Made by a program: the position numbers and the translations under genes. From Bacillota bacterium (GTDB taxonomy: Bacteria > Bacillota_A > Clostridia > Lachnospirales > Bianqueaceae), in contig JAFOIR010000027.1 of the NCBI GenBank assembly GCA_017420625.1, positions 1-5,493 on the forward strand: DNA of 5,493 bases, given 5' to 3'. Of this stretch, positions 4,616-5,493 are shown one piece after another. Under the pieces are notes generated by a model. The model made no database searches. It worked only from the letters and a program-made list of their open reading frames with translations, and was not told the DNA's origin. Numbering within the stretch: position 1 is the stretch's first letter; every line of letters begins with the position of its first letter.

Positions 4616-5485
4616 TCAGGAGTCTTCAAAGGCTTCTTTCCAAGAAACGACAGTGAATCCCTGCTCTCCGGCAGCCTTTATGAGATCGCCGCTTTTCAGA
4701 TATTCATATTCCCATATGCGTTTTTGCCATTCATTTGTTCGCTGCAGCAATGCATCATCCGGACAAGAAGGATGCAGGAACACCTCTGCGATATCTCCTG
4801 TCAGGGTTCCCAGCTGTTTTTCATAGTAAGCTTTGAGGTCAGCTAAGCCTTGAATTCTGGAAACAGCATGAGGCTCTGAATAGAAATCGTCCAGTAAAGA
4901 GACACGGTATATCCTGGAACATCCTACGATGGCTTTTTGTGCCAACTGTAAAGACAGACCGGGATGATTTCCGAATTGCCTTACTAAAAAGCTTTCTTTT
5001 TTGGCGAAACGGAACGGCAGATTATACTTTTGGCAGAGCCTGAACGCATTGATGAAGAACAGACGTCCATTGGTTCCGTATAATGTCCCTCCATGGCTGT
5101 CCGCGTGATCGATCCGGCATCCATGGGAGATCAAATACTGGTATTGAGCTTCCAGTTCGGCAGTCACCTCCGAGCTTTTTGCTTTAGAAACTTTTGCTTT
5201 ATCCCATGTCAATCTGTCTTTCTGAAGCAGCGAGGAGATTTTTTCACGCTTCGCACAAGGGTTCCACGCGTTTTCTCCCGGCCAGTCCGAATGAAGCGTC
5301 CAATGGACACCCACGGGGAGGGAATGATCTTTGGCAAGACGACAGGCATCATCCGCATGAGGAGCGGGAGCTAGAATGCCGGCAGAGCTGATCCTTTCGG
5401 CCTGGAACAGCTGGAGAATGGCTTCATTGGTACTCCGGCTGATGCCAAAATCATCCGCGTTGATGATTAAATATCGCTGTTTCAT
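4616..5485 (-). CDS. YdjC/ChbG-family carbohydrate deacetylase
   Basis: The 289-residue protein begins MKQRYLIINADDFGIS, the usual N-terminus of the YdjC/ChbG family, whose metal-dependent members remove acetyl groups from N-acetylated sugars such as chitooligosaccharides. Asp11-Asp12 (NADDFG), His61 and His65 (GVHWTLHSD), IDHADSHGG (Asp126, His127, His131) and EVFLHPS (His near residue 238) correspond to the catalytic and metal-binding positions. Length is normal for the family (about 250-300). No signal peptide is seen, so it likely acts in the cytosol on imported sugars. Only eight bases upstream of the ATG lie in the window and they show no ribosome site, so an upstream coupled gene is possible. 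It is the first visible gene of the leftward operon with the PHP protein and reductase. The exact sugar is not readable from the sequence. Confidence 0.87.
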   Translation of the reverse strand: MKQRYLIINADDFGISRSTNEAILQLFQAERISSAGILAPAPHADDACRLAKDHSLPVGVHWTLHSDWPGENAWNPCAKREKISSLLQKDRLTWDKAKVSKAKSSEVTAELEAQYQYLISHGCRIDHADSHGGTLYGTNGRLFFINAFRLCQKYNLPFRFAKKESFLVRQFGNHPGLSLQLAQKAIVGCSRIYRVSLLDDFYSEPHAVSRIQGLADLKAYYEKQLGTLTGDIAEVFLHPSCPDDALLQRTNEWQKRIWEYEYLKSGDLIKAAGEQGFTVVSWKEAFEDS

Positions 5486-5493
5486 CAGTCTGT

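Noticed and set aside
4287..4826. 179-codon plus-strand open frame across the PHP and deacetylase-like gene boundary
   Set aside because: It is antisense to two clear genes, with low-complexity Ser, Phe and Cys content and no recognisable motif.
1..5493. Mobile element, CRISPR array, tRNA or toxin-antitoxin pair
   Set aside because: No transposase, long inverted or direct repeats, cloverleaf or spaced repeats were seen on either strand.

Overview
This window looks like chromosomal DNA from a low-to-mid GC Bacillota, probably a gut-type Clostridia or Erysipelotrichia relative. The reasons are strong AGGAGG-like ribosome sites, extended -10 promoter boxes, an Lsa-type ABC-F protein behind a transcription attenuator, and carbohydrate-linked neighbours. 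The host assignment is an inference; no rRNA, tRNA, insertion sequence, CRISPR array or phage gene is visible.

Layout: (1) Positions 1-26 hold the first eight codons of a gene read leftward out of the window. (2) Positions 27-447 form a control region. A good extended -10 promoter (191-220) drives a leader RNA of about 220 nt. The leader has up to three small tandem ORFs (252-266, 281-307, 321-395), competing hairpins (276-329, 323-371, 336-400) and an intrinsic terminator (397-426) just before the next start codon. (3) Positions 448-1986 encode a two-domain ABC-F ATPase very similar to the Lsa family, which protects ribosomes from lincosamides, pleuromutilins and streptogramin A. A small protein of unknown function follows 14-17 nt later (to 2495). 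(4) A 13-bp hairpin (2498-2527) sits between convergent transcription units. (5) From 5485 down to 2542 on the minus strand lie three tightly packed genes, in transcription order: a YdjC/ChbG-type carbohydrate deacetylase, a PHP-type (CehA/McbA-like) metallohydrolase, and an aldo/keto reductase whose ATG overlaps the PHP stop codon as ATGA and which appears to lack its first barrel strand.

The leader is the most interesting part. The pairings seen by eye give a coherent model: a ribosome slowed by antibiotic in the leader lets an antiterminator (336-350 with 387-400) form, which steals the 5' arm of the terminator and turns the ABC-F gene on. A ribosome that runs freely to the last leader stop (393-395) covers the antiterminator and lets the terminator fold. 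The minus-strand genes probably form a small carbohydrate-processing operon, but their substrates cannot be read from sequence.
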